From NCBI GenBank assembly GCA_028277985.1, contig JANQFG010000254.1:1-64000 (forward strand): 64,000 nt of DNA. The letters run 5' to 3'. The first letter of the stretch is position 1. Every line of letters starts with the position of its first letter. Below the pieces are notes generated by a model. It made no database searches. It saw only the letters and a program-made list of their open reading frames with translations, and was not told the DNA's origin. Shown here piece by piece: positions 34,693 through 41,714 of this stretch. The position numbers and the translations under genes were made by a program. Source of the stretch: a bacterium (lineage in GTDB: Bacteria; Desulfobacterota; DSWW01).

Positions 34693-35514
34693 CTACTTCC
34701 AGGTGATTCTGGGCGCGTTGCGCTCCGGAACGCGAGCGTATTTCCGATTGGGATAGCCGACCATCATGGGATAGAAATGCGGGTGCCCTTCGGGCAGCCC
34801 GATCGCCTCTCTCACCGTGGCGGATCCGTGCATGGCGCCGCAAACGAGACCGGCCCAGCACGTGCCCAGGCCCAGTTTGGGGGCTGCGAGCTCAAGGTAG
34901 GTGAGCGCCAGTGTCAAATCTACCAGCCCGGTGTTCACTCTCTTTGGTGCTGAAGCAAGAACCAGAGCGGGGGCGCTCCATGTTATGGAGTTGAAGCCCA
35001 TGTCCCAGGCGCCCATGATGAGCGGAAAGTAGGGCGGTACCGATTGGGGAGCCTTTTCATGGATCTTTCGCATCCATGTCACGGTATGTTCCGCAATTCC
35101 CTTGACCTTGTCCGGATCCGTGAATACCACCCATTCGACCGATTGGGTGTTTCCGCCGGAGGGAGCGTAGCGGGCAATCTCGATGAGCCTCTGCAGCTTT
35201 TCCCGTTCCACCGGCTGATCTTTGAAAGAACGTATGGACCTTCGGGAGCGAAGGAACTGTACGGCCTGGGTTTCGCTGATCTCGAGATTTTTCTCGATCA
35301 ACGGGCTTTCTTCTCTCGGTACCCGGGCATGGTCGAGCGCGCCGTGGGGGCAGATCGCGATACAATGTCCGCAGTCGTTGCAGATGCCCTCGCCACCCTG
35401 CACGATTTCCGGAAAACCGTCCCCATCCTTGAGCTTGATGATCACCATGGGGCACTCTTTGGTGCAGAGGCCGTCTTTCTTGCATTTGGTTTCGTCGATA
35501 CTCAGAAGTCCCAT
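34693..35514 (-). CDS. Ferredoxin-nitroreductase fusion protein
   Basis: The 273-residue form starting at 35514 has the better ribosome-binding site (AAGGGAAG). Residues 1-70 form a two-cluster ferredoxin whose first motif is C-K-K-D-G-L-C-x3-C-P, with Asp in place of the second cysteine; the second is a complete C-N-D-C-G-H-C-x3-C-P. Residues 85-260 are an FMN nitroreductase fold (R-R-S-I-R-S-F near the start). Such fusions reduce or oxidise unsaturated substrates with ferredoxin electrons. It is the last gene of the 34.7-45.9 kb minus-strand cluster. Confidence 0.9.
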   Translation of the reverse strand: MGLLSIDETKCKKDGLCTKECPMVIIKLKDGDGFPEIVQGGEGICNDCGHCIAICPHGALDHARVPREESPLIEKNLEISETQAVQFLRSRRSIRSFKDQPVEREKLQRLIEIARYAPSGGNTQSVEWVVFTDPDKVKGIAEHTVTWMRKIHEKAPQSVPPYFPLIMGAWDMGFNSITWSAPALVLASAPKRVNTGLVDLTLALTYLELAAPKLGLGTCWAGLVCGAMHGSATVREAIGLPEGHPHFYPMMVGYPNRKYARVPERNAPRITWK

Positions 35515-35602
35515 CTTCTTCCCTTTCTGGATGACCGTAGGAGTGCAAGAGGATAGCAGGCGGCCGAATTCGCTGTCAACGAAACGGGGATAGGTGCGAA
35601 GA

Positions 35603-36538
35603 TCAGTGGTCGTGGCCGGCACCGTCTGCGTGGCCGTGGTGCCAGTGCTTCATCTTCTCTCGGAGCTTCTCCCGGAGTCGGGCGGCGATGTGTTCTGCAA
35701 GGGTGTGTTTGTGCACGGGCGACTTGAGCGCCGGAACGAGCACCTCCATGCTCATCGTGACCTCGTCGTTCGGGCCGGGGAGGGCCACGATGAGTGCATC
35801 CTCTACCTGGCCGACGCCGATCCGGACGCCGTCCTTTGCGTGCCGGCCTTTTCCCTGCTCGAATTTGCAGATGTAGGGTGTTGCAGCTTGTGGGTCGAGG
35901 TCCAGTATTGCCTCGACCGTGTGGTCCTTGTTTTCTGCGCCCACCCCGCCCGTGGTGATGATCAGGGCGAAACCGTCCTCGTAGACAGCCTGCCTTAGAT
36001 TTCCTGCGATCAGGTCCTTGTCATCCTTCAGGGTAGGGCCTTTCTTTACCAGGTAACCTTCGGTTTCGAGCGCTTTCGAAATGGTGGGCGTGTTCGTGTC
36101 CCGGATCTGGCCTGTGGCGACTTCATGTCCGGTGGAGAAGACGATGGCTCGTCTCGAGAGATTCAGATTGATCTCCTCTACCATCCTCTCCGAACGACCC
36201 AGGGCTTCCCTGGCTTCGTCTCGATCAAAGGCGATCCATCCGAGCATGCCGTTCGAATGTATCGACGTCTCTTGGGTGATGTTCACACCGGGCAGCGAGG
36301 CCAGGCTCCGTAGAAGGTCTTCCTGCTTGCCCACCACGAGGTGAGGATCCACGGTCTGCCGCAGAATGTCGAGGGTCACGTGCTGGTCCTGGACGTCCGT
36401 GACCAGGACCTCGCTCTGCTCCATTCCGAGAACCTCGGCAACGGTGGTGGCAATCTCGGTCAGGTTCGCGTCCTCGAGCGAGATCTTCTTGATCCAGAGC
36501 TCGGTCTTTTCCAGCAGATTCGACTCATGACCGCTCAT
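35603..36538 (-). CDS. Molybdopterin-binding (MoCF/CinA-like) domain protein with His-rich tail
   Basis: The ATG at 36538 gives 311 residues and leaves 19 bases after the upstream gene. The C-terminal half (about 135-280) is a MoCF_biosynth domain (F-S-T-G-H-E-V, I-I-T-T-G-G-V-G), the fold of MoaB, MogA and CinA that binds molybdopterin or nucleotides. The N-terminal 120 residues match nothing I know. The final segment H-W-H-H-G-H-A-D-G-A-G-H-D-H contains six histidines, typical of metal storage or delivery. Context with AOR/MoaD genes elsewhere suggests Mo or W cofactor handling, but nickel is also possible. Confidence 0.8.
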   Translation of the reverse strand: MSGHESNLLEKTELWIKKISLEDANLTEIATTVAEVLGMEQSEVLVTDVQDQHVTLDILRQTVDPHLVVGKQEDLLRSLASLPGVNITQETSIHSNGMLGWIAFDRDEAREALGRSERMVEEINLNLSRRAIVFSTGHEVATGQIRDTNTPTISKALETEGYLVKKGPTLKDDKDLIAGNLRQAVYEDGFALIITTGGVGAENKDHTVEAILDLDPQAATPYICKFEQGKGRHAKDGVRIGVGQVEDALIVALPGPNDEVTMSMEVLVPALKSPVHKHTLAEHIAARLREKLREKMKHWHHGHADGAGHDH

Positions 36539-36557
36539 TCTTACCATCCTCGAGAGT

Positions 36558-37562
36558 TCAGGAGACCTTGACGAGACGCTTGCCCAGGTTCTCTCCATGA
36601 AGAAGGCCGATCAGCGCCTGCGGGGCGTTTTCCAGACCCTCCACGATGTCTTCCCTGACCTTGATCTTGCCCTCGCCGACCCACCCGGCCAGGTCCTTGA
36701 CGGCCTGAGGAAACTTCGCCATGTAGTCGGTCACGATGAAGCCGCGCATCAGGATGCGATTGACCACCAGAAGCCCGGGGATTCCGCGGGGGCCGTTCAA
36801 GGGTAGCTCGCCGTCGTAACCGGAAATCATGCCGCAGCAGATGATGCGGCCATTGGCATTTGTTTGAAACAGGACCGCCTCGAGTATGTCTCCGCCCACA
36901 TTGTCGAAATAGACGTCAATCTTGTCCGGGCAGGCCTTTCGCAGCGCAGAGTGGACGTCCTCCGTCTTGTAGTTGACGGCGGCGTCGAAGCCGAGCTCGG
37001 ATGTGATCCATTCACATTTTGCGTCCGATCCGGCGATGCCTACGACACGGCATCCCATGATCTTGCCGATCTGTCCGGCCACCGAGCCGACCGAACCGGC
37101 GGCGGCAGAGATCACCAGGGTTTCGCCTTCTTTGGGCAGGCCGATATCCGTCAGACCGAAATAGGCGGTCAGACCCGCCACACCGTAAACGCTCAGCAGG
37201 TGCGTGACCGGTTCCAGGGCCGGGAGCTTTGTGAACTCCGGGGCCGGTCGAAGCGCATACTCCTGCCAGCCGCAATCGCCGAACACCAGGTCGCCCTGCT
37301 TGTACTTGGGATCGCCTGAGCCGATCACCTCGCCAAGGGCGTATCCGGCCATGAGGTCACCGGCCTTGACCGCCGCGCGGTAAGTGGTGCCTTGCATCCA
37401 TGCCCGGTTCGCAGCATCGATCGAGATGTACCTTACCCTGGCCAGCACCTCGCCCTCACCGGGTTGCTGCACATCGGTTTCATTGAGCTGGAAATGCTCG
37501 GGGCCGAGTTTCCCCTTGGGAACCTCCTTCAAGAGGAGTTGTCTGTTCTTGCTTGCACTCAC
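36558..37562 (-). CDS. NADP-dependent medium-chain reductase (CurA/PTGR-like)
   Basis: The 334-residue zinc-independent medium-chain dehydrogenase/reductase fits the prostaglandin reductase / leukotriene B4 dehydrogenase / CurA family. Evidence is the A-A-A-G-S-V-G-S-V-A-G-Q nucleotide-binding loop, Y-F-D-N-V-G-G-D and the N-terminal S-I-D-A-A-N-R-A-W segment. These enzymes reduce the C=C bond of enones. It lies between the NadC-like and MoCF genes, both on the same strand. Confidence 0.9.
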   Translation of the reverse strand: MSASKNRQLLLKEVPKGKLGPEHFQLNETDVQQPGEGEVLARVRYISIDAANRAWMQGTTYRAAVKAGDLMAGYALGEVIGSGDPKYKQGDLVFGDCGWQEYALRPAPEFTKLPALEPVTHLLSVYGVAGLTAYFGLTDIGLPKEGETLVISAAAGSVGSVAGQIGKIMGCRVVGIAGSDAKCEWITSELGFDAAVNYKTEDVHSALRKACPDKIDVYFDNVGGDILEAVLFQTNANGRIICCGMISGYDGELPLNGPRGIPGLLVVNRILMRGFIVTDYMAKFPQAVKDLAGWVGEGKIKVREDIVEGLENAPQALIGLLHGENLGKRLVKVS

Positions 37563-37586
37563 CCTATTTCTCCTTCAATTCTTTTT

Positions 37587-37604
37587 CAGAACCGAGCGGT
37601 TCTG
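37587..37604. repeat. Perfect 8-bp inverted repeat between two genes
   Basis: CAGAACCG and CGGTTCTG separated by two bases. It lies in the 53-base gap between the NadC-like gene and the reductase gene; a run of A follows it on the transcribed minus strand, so it is not a classical terminator. Confidence 0.45.
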
Positions 37605-37615
37605 CGGTACGCAGA

Positions 37616-38446
37616 TCAGGCGCCGGACGTCTCGACCACCTCCAGCCGCATGTCCAGCAGTGGGGCGTCCACGATCTGTCGTCCGATATCCAGTATGTCC
37701 AGGTCCATCTGCTTCAGTTCGTCCAGATCCTCCAGACGGATGTTCCCGCTGAAGGCGAGTTTGACCCTGCTTCTGAGCCCCCGGCGGACGAGTTCTTGAA
37801 CGACAGCCTCTACATCTGCCGTGCTTCCCGTGTCGATGTGAAGGATGTCGGCACCCGACTCGATCGCCTCGCAGGCCTCTTCCACGACGCTCGAATACCT
37901 GCCCTTGAGCTGTGCCACTTTCTTCCGATCCGTCATGCTGCTCACTGCCTCGAGCGCTCTGCCTACACCTCCGAGGATCTTGATGTAGTTCTTGTCCAGA
38001 TACACGAAGGGATCCTGGCAGATCCGGATAAAGGCTCCACCCGCCGCAACGGCTCTCCGTATGGACTCCTTTTGTGCAAGGGGCATCTTCTTCCATGCCC
38101 CGGAGACGATCTCCGGCCGACCATTCGCCCGTGACACGAAGGCACGGGCCGCCGTAGCGATTCCAGATGGCTTCGCCATGAGGCCGATCAGCACGTCCTC
38201 GGCAGACACGACCTGGGTCGGCGTTCCGGAGATTCGGGCGATCTCGTCTCCGGGCCGAACCGCACTTCCTTCTTCCAGTATTCCGAGCAGGGTCAATCCC
38301 ATTCTCTTTGATTCATCTGCGGCCGTTTTCGTCTCCGAAACGATGCCTTCATCGTCGGCGAGGATCACGCCCGTGACGAGTCTGTCTGCCACCGTGCTGA
38401 AAATCACGTCCCGAAGGTCGGGTTCTGCGGTGCTGGTCTTTTTCAT
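37616..38446 (-). CDS. Nicotinate-nucleotide pyrophosphorylase (NadC)-like phosphoribosyltransferase
   Basis: The 276-residue protein has the two-domain layout of quinolinate phosphoribosyltransferase. The N-terminal sandwich includes the G-L-T-L-L-G-I-L-E-E-G-S-type segment. The barrel has D-K-N-Y-I-K-I-L-G-G in the place of NadC's H-K-x-T-type active-site segment, an E-A-C-E-A-I-E-S-G-A-D-I-L segment, and A-F-S-G-N-I-R in place of the canonical S-G-G-I. The altered segments suggest a paralogue (ModD-like or new specificity) rather than housekeeping NadC, and no NadA/NadB is nearby. Its location directly after a LarA-like gene is notable, because the LarA nickel cofactor is built from a nicotinate nucleotide. 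Confidence 0.82.
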   Translation of the reverse strand: MKKTSTAEPDLRDVIFSTVADRLVTGVILADDEGIVSETKTAADESKRMGLTLLGILEEGSAVRPGDEIARISGTPTQVVSAEDVLIGLMAKPSGIATAARAFVSRANGRPEIVSGAWKKMPLAQKESIRRAVAAGGAFIRICQDPFVYLDKNYIKILGGVGRALEAVSSMTDRKKVAQLKGRYSSVVEEACEAIESGADILHIDTGSTADVEAVVQELVRRGLRSRVKLAFSGNIRLEDLDELKQMDLDILDIGRQIVDAPLLDMRLEVVETSGA

Positions 38447-38468
38447 CGTGTTTTCTTGTCCGCTGGTT

Positions 38469-38490
38469 CCCTCTGCCTTGAGGGAGAGGG
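38469..38490. repeat. CCCTCT-x-CCTTGAGGGAGAGGG palindromic repeat
   Basis: An imperfect 22-base palindrome in the 142-base gap between the NadC-like and LarA-like genes. A near-identical perfect copy lies at 55642-55663. Confidence 0.6.
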
Positions 38491-38588
38491 AAATCCTCTG
38501 TGCTGGGGTATTTCTCGTTTTGCAGGAAGGACGAACAGGGGGCTGAGTGGCGGGGCTCTGACCCCTGACCCCCGATCCCTGATCCCTG

Positions 38589-40013
38589 TCATTTCTCTTC
38601 CGGGTCGATGCCCCTCTGTTTGAGCCACATGGGGAGGAGTTCCTCGTCGACCCGTCGACTCACTTCGGGCGCCCTCTTCAGAAGGTCTTCCGCCATGGAC
38701 GGGCTCGCCGTGATGTTTCCGAAGCTGCCGTCGAAGGCGATCACCTTGTCCGTTCCGGCCGCCTTGCCGGCGAACTCCATGGCGGTCTCCAGGGAGTCGG
38801 CGATCACGGCGTGGTTCATGAAGTCCGGGTTTGCCGAATCCAGGTTCAGCATGTCCGCCTGGTCCCGGCCCACCACGACGGTGGGCACGTGCCGCGGGAC
38901 GTCCGATACGGGAAGACCGGGCCATGCCTGGTTGACTACCAGCGCCTTGATGGCCGGGTTGATGTTCATGATTCGGTCAAAGCTCTTCATCTCCCCGCTG
39001 AAGTACTTCGCCACCATGTCGTGAAGGCCGAAGGCAGAGGGAACGTTCAGGTCAAAGGCATCGTACTTCCCGTTCTCCAGGCATCCGAAGGCGATGCCGC
39101 CTGCATGGAGGTAGTATCCCCATCTGCCAGCATCCCAGACCGCGATGCATTCGTCGATTTCAGCGATGAGCCTCAGGACCTTGCCGTAGTCTCTGAGAAG
39201 CTCGCCGGATATACGCCGGTCCAGCCTGTACATATCGTTGTCCGCGTCCGTTCCGATGATTCCGTCCGGTGTGCTTCTCAAGACGCACGAGAAGGAGAAT
39301 TTTTCCTGCACGATTGCCGAGTCGAAGATCGCCTTCTGGAGGAAATTGGAGGCGCGGTTCGAAAAAGTTCCATGAAATGCGGCCCTGGTTTCGTACCGGG
39401 CGTAGTTCATGGCAAAAGCCTTCAGGCACCGGTTCATCATCCGGTGGAAATACAGGTCCCTGGGTTCGTCATGAGGGGCATGGACGATCCAGTCACTGTC
39501 ATAGATCCGCGCCAGTCCGTAAAGGGTGCCGATCTCCGTATCGATCGGGAGCGGCTTGTCAAAAGGATGGGTGCTCGCCACTCTGCCGTTCAGGTAGTCC
39601 TTCAGGCCGAAGTAGTCCACCACCTCGTCCGCCTCCCTGACGCCCACTCCGGAGGCGACCCGATAGCGGATGTTCTCGCACCCGGTCTTCTCGAGGATCT
39701 CATCCCCGAGAGCCTTGAGCATCTCTCGGTAGTGAAGGCCTTCCAGGATATAGAACCCGTGCTCCGAGCAAAGGATGTTGACCGTGTCCTCGGGTCGGAT
39801 CATTTCCATGTTTACTGCGGCCAGGGCGTCTCGAGTCGCCTGGCCCGTCTCCTCGACGCCCGCCCCCTGGCGGAAGCCTTTACGCATTTCGGGGAAGAGT
39901 TCGGTCACGCCCACGGACACCATGCCCGAAAGGTCCGCCGGCCGGCGTGTCCTGGGTGTAGGGCCGTACATGGATGGCATGACCTTGGGCGGTTGAACAG
40001 CTTGTTGCACCAC
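38589..40013 (-). CDS. LarA-like protein of unknown activity, copy 1
   Basis: This 474-residue protein starts at GTG 40013 and is one of three paralogues in the window. Invariant blocks are S-E-H-G-F (about 82), T-E-I-G-T-L-Y-G-L-A, D-W-x-x-H-A, P-R-x-x-Y-F-H-R, L-K-A-F-x-M-x-Y-A-R-x-E-T-R, D-A-D-N-D, G-R-W-x-Y-Y-x-H-A-G-G and a C-terminal L-L-P-M-W-L-K-Q-R-G-I-D-P. Comparing with remembered LarA lactate racemase, the order of the nucleotide-loop, A-T-G-x-x-R, His/Lys and final D-K-V-x-x-x-D-G elements is similar, so I suggest a distant LarA superfamily member. That is by-eye inference. It follows a ferredoxin-BFD gene, as do the other two copies. Confidence 0.6.
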   Translation of the reverse strand: MVQQAVQPPKVMPSMYGPTPRTRRPADLSGMVSVGVTELFPEMRKGFRQGAGVEETGQATRDALAAVNMEMIRPEDTVNILCSEHGFYILEGLHYREMLKALGDEILEKTGCENIRYRVASGVGVREADEVVDYFGLKDYLNGRVASTHPFDKPLPIDTEIGTLYGLARIYDSDWIVHAPHDEPRDLYFHRMMNRCLKAFAMNYARYETRAAFHGTFSNRASNFLQKAIFDSAIVQEKFSFSCVLRSTPDGIIGTDADNDMYRLDRRISGELLRDYGKVLRLIAEIDECIAVWDAGRWGYYLHAGGIAFGCLENGKYDAFDLNVPSAFGLHDMVAKYFSGEMKSFDRIMNINPAIKALVVNQAWPGLPVSDVPRHVPTVVVGRDQADMLNLDSANPDFMNHAVIADSLETAMEFAGKAAGTDKVIAFDGSFGNITASPSMAEDLLKRAPEVSRRVDEELLPMWLKQRGIDPEEK

Positions 40014-40042
40014 GGCTCGCTCCGTTTCCCGTCTGCAGCAGG

Positions 40043-40597
40043 CTATGTGAGGCTGTCGAAATGATATTCAGGATACTTCTTGGCGATCTCCTCCGAAACA
40101 TCATGGGACGTCAGCGGCAGATTGTTCCAGCGGGGATCTTCGGGTATTTGCACGCCGGCACAGGCAAAGAGCTTGAAGATCACGGCCATGCAGTAGATCC
40201 CGCAACCCGAACCGGCCCCGGTCCTGACCACTACATCTTCGGGTGACTTCGCTCCGGCGATGATAGAGGCCGCGATCTCTCCAACGGTGGTGGCGGTACA
40301 TGCGCAGAGAGGCAGGTCAGGCAGCAGGCCCGCCTGGCCGCACAGGGCCTGTATCTTCTCCTGCTCGACGGACGCAACGTCGAATTCGATCCTCATCGGT
40401 TGGATGCGTGAAGCCATCTCCACGGCTTCTTCCCGGCAGACCTCGCTGCATTTTCCGCATGCCACGCAACGATCTTCCTGGACCACGGCGATCTTGTTGA
40501 CCACCTTGATGGCACCGCTCGGGCAGAGCTTCTCGCACCGTTTGTCCCCGTTGCATTTCTCCGTGTCCACCCTGGACACAAATTGAACGATTTTCAT
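40043..40597 (-). CDS. Ferredoxin-BFD fusion protein, copy 1
   Basis: The 184-residue protein has two ferredoxin motifs in residues 10-60: C-N-G-D-K-R-C-x3-C-P, with Asp instead of the second cysteine, then a complete C-V-A-C-G-K-C-x3-C. Residues 95-150 form a BFD-like [2Fe-2S] domain with C-A-C-T and C-G-I-Y-C. The tail ends with K-K-Y-P-E-Y-H, a motif shared by all three paralogues. It starts two bases after the stop of the 4Fe-4S gene upstream and precedes the LarA-like gene, to which it probably passes or from which it accepts electrons. Confidence 0.88.
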   Translation of the reverse strand: MKIVQFVSRVDTEKCNGDKRCEKLCPSGAIKVVNKIAVVQEDRCVACGKCSEVCREEAVEMASRIQPMRIEFDVASVEQEKIQALCGQAGLLPDLPLCACTATTVGEIAASIIAGAKSPEDVVVRTGAGSGCGIYCMAVIFKLFACAGVQIPEDPRWNNLPLTSHDVSEEIAKKYPEYHFDSLT

Positions 40598-40599
40598 CC

Positions 40600-41694
40600 C
40601 TACCCCCCAAGCATCTTCATGACGAGTGGGTCCGGCTTGGTCTTGGAAATCACCTTGCCGAAGACCTCCATGAATTCCGCATCCAGCTGCGCGATCTCTT
40701 CCTCCGAGCGCCTGACCATCCGGATCGATTTCTCTTCACATCCGGCCGCACACACGCCGCATCCGATGCACTTGTCCGTGTCGACCAGAGCGGTCTTTTC
40801 GATCTGAACGGCGCCTACCGGGCATGCCTCGGCGCACGTCCCACAGGACGTACAGGTTTCAGAGTCGGCACGGGCGAAGAAGTGGTTCTTGGAATAGGTG
40901 TGCATCTTACCTATCTTCATTGCGTAGAGGTTGACACACGCATGCTTGCAACAATTGCACAAAAGCACACCGGGTAATCCGGTGTGGACCTGGCCCGCTT
41001 CCGCACATGCGTCCAGAATTTCAATCGCTTCATCCACGGTTACGTGACGCGAGTGTCCTTGTTCGACAGCCCAACGCGCCATTTCCCCAAAGCACATACA
41101 GCAGTCGATAGGGCAGCCGCAGGCTTCGCCGGGATCCCCGTGTCGCTCGATGAGTCGGCAGGGGCACCCGGCAACGGCTCCATAGTCGGTCGTCTGCCTG
41201 AGCTGCTCGTAGAGGTTCTCGTCCGGTTTGGCGTCCGGGGGGAGGACGCTGACGATGCACCATGCCCGGTTGTGCTGTCCCAGCTCTGATATGGCCTCAT
41301 TCACATAGACGGGCCGGAACTTGTCCCAGAGTCCCATGAGCTCCTGCCGGAAGGGAGTGCTCACGTCCCCCCAGGTAGATGTCTCGGCGAGCCCGGGCAC
41401 TTCCAGGCCCAGAGGTCTGTACACCGGGTCCTTGGATTCTGGTTCGGTGTACATGGTGCCCTTCTTTTCCATACTCTGAATGAGCGGTTTCAGCTCTTCC
41501 CGGGTGATTCCGGTCTTGGCGACCAGCTCGTCCAGCTTTCCGCCCTCCGGTCCCATCCGGATCGCCAGGCGGGCCTCTTCCGGGGTGTAGAGGAAACGGA
41601 GGAGATCCATGAACTCCGGCTTCTTGATGGACGGAAGACCGCGGAAAGTGGTCGCCAGCCAGTCTGCAAGTTTTTCGTGTGCATCATTGCCCAT
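40600..41694 (-). CDS. Cys-rich 4Fe-4S protein with winged-helix-like N-terminus
   Basis: The 364-residue protein starts with a helical segment resembling a winged helix (about 25-85, T-G-I-T-R-E-E-L-K-P-L-I-Q-S-M-E-K-K-G). A central cysteine-rich region follows (C-P-C near 175, C-G-C-P-I-D-C-C-M-C near 190, C-N-C-C-K-H-A-C near 250). Two complete ferredoxin motifs occupy residues 280-330 (C-T-S-C-G-T-C-x3-C-P, C-I-G-C-G-V-C-x3-C). At least three clusters are likely. It sits between UbiD and ferredoxin-BFD copy 1, so it is a candidate electron carrier for the same pathway. Confidence 0.82.
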   Translation of the reverse strand: MGNDAHEKLADWLATTFRGLPSIKKPEFMDLLRFLYTPEEARLAIRMGPEGGKLDELVAKTGITREELKPLIQSMEKKGTMYTEPESKDPVYRPLGLEVPGLAETSTWGDVSTPFRQELMGLWDKFRPVYVNEAISELGQHNRAWCIVSVLPPDAKPDENLYEQLRQTTDYGAVAGCPCRLIERHGDPGEACGCPIDCCMCFGEMARWAVEQGHSRHVTVDEAIEILDACAEAGQVHTGLPGVLLCNCCKHACVNLYAMKIGKMHTYSKNHFFARADSETCTSCGTCAEACPVGAVQIEKTALVDTDKCIGCGVCAAGCEEKSIRMVRRSEEEIAQLDAEFMEVFGKVISKTKPDPLVMKMLGG

Positions 41695-41714
41695 TTTCCA
41701 CCCTCCTGTTCTTT

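Noticed and set aside
38811..40064. 417-codon open frame antisense to the LarA-like gene
   Set aside because: It lies fully opposite a well-conserved gene with good ribosome-binding site and paralogues; its sequence shows no domain and reflects high third-position GC.
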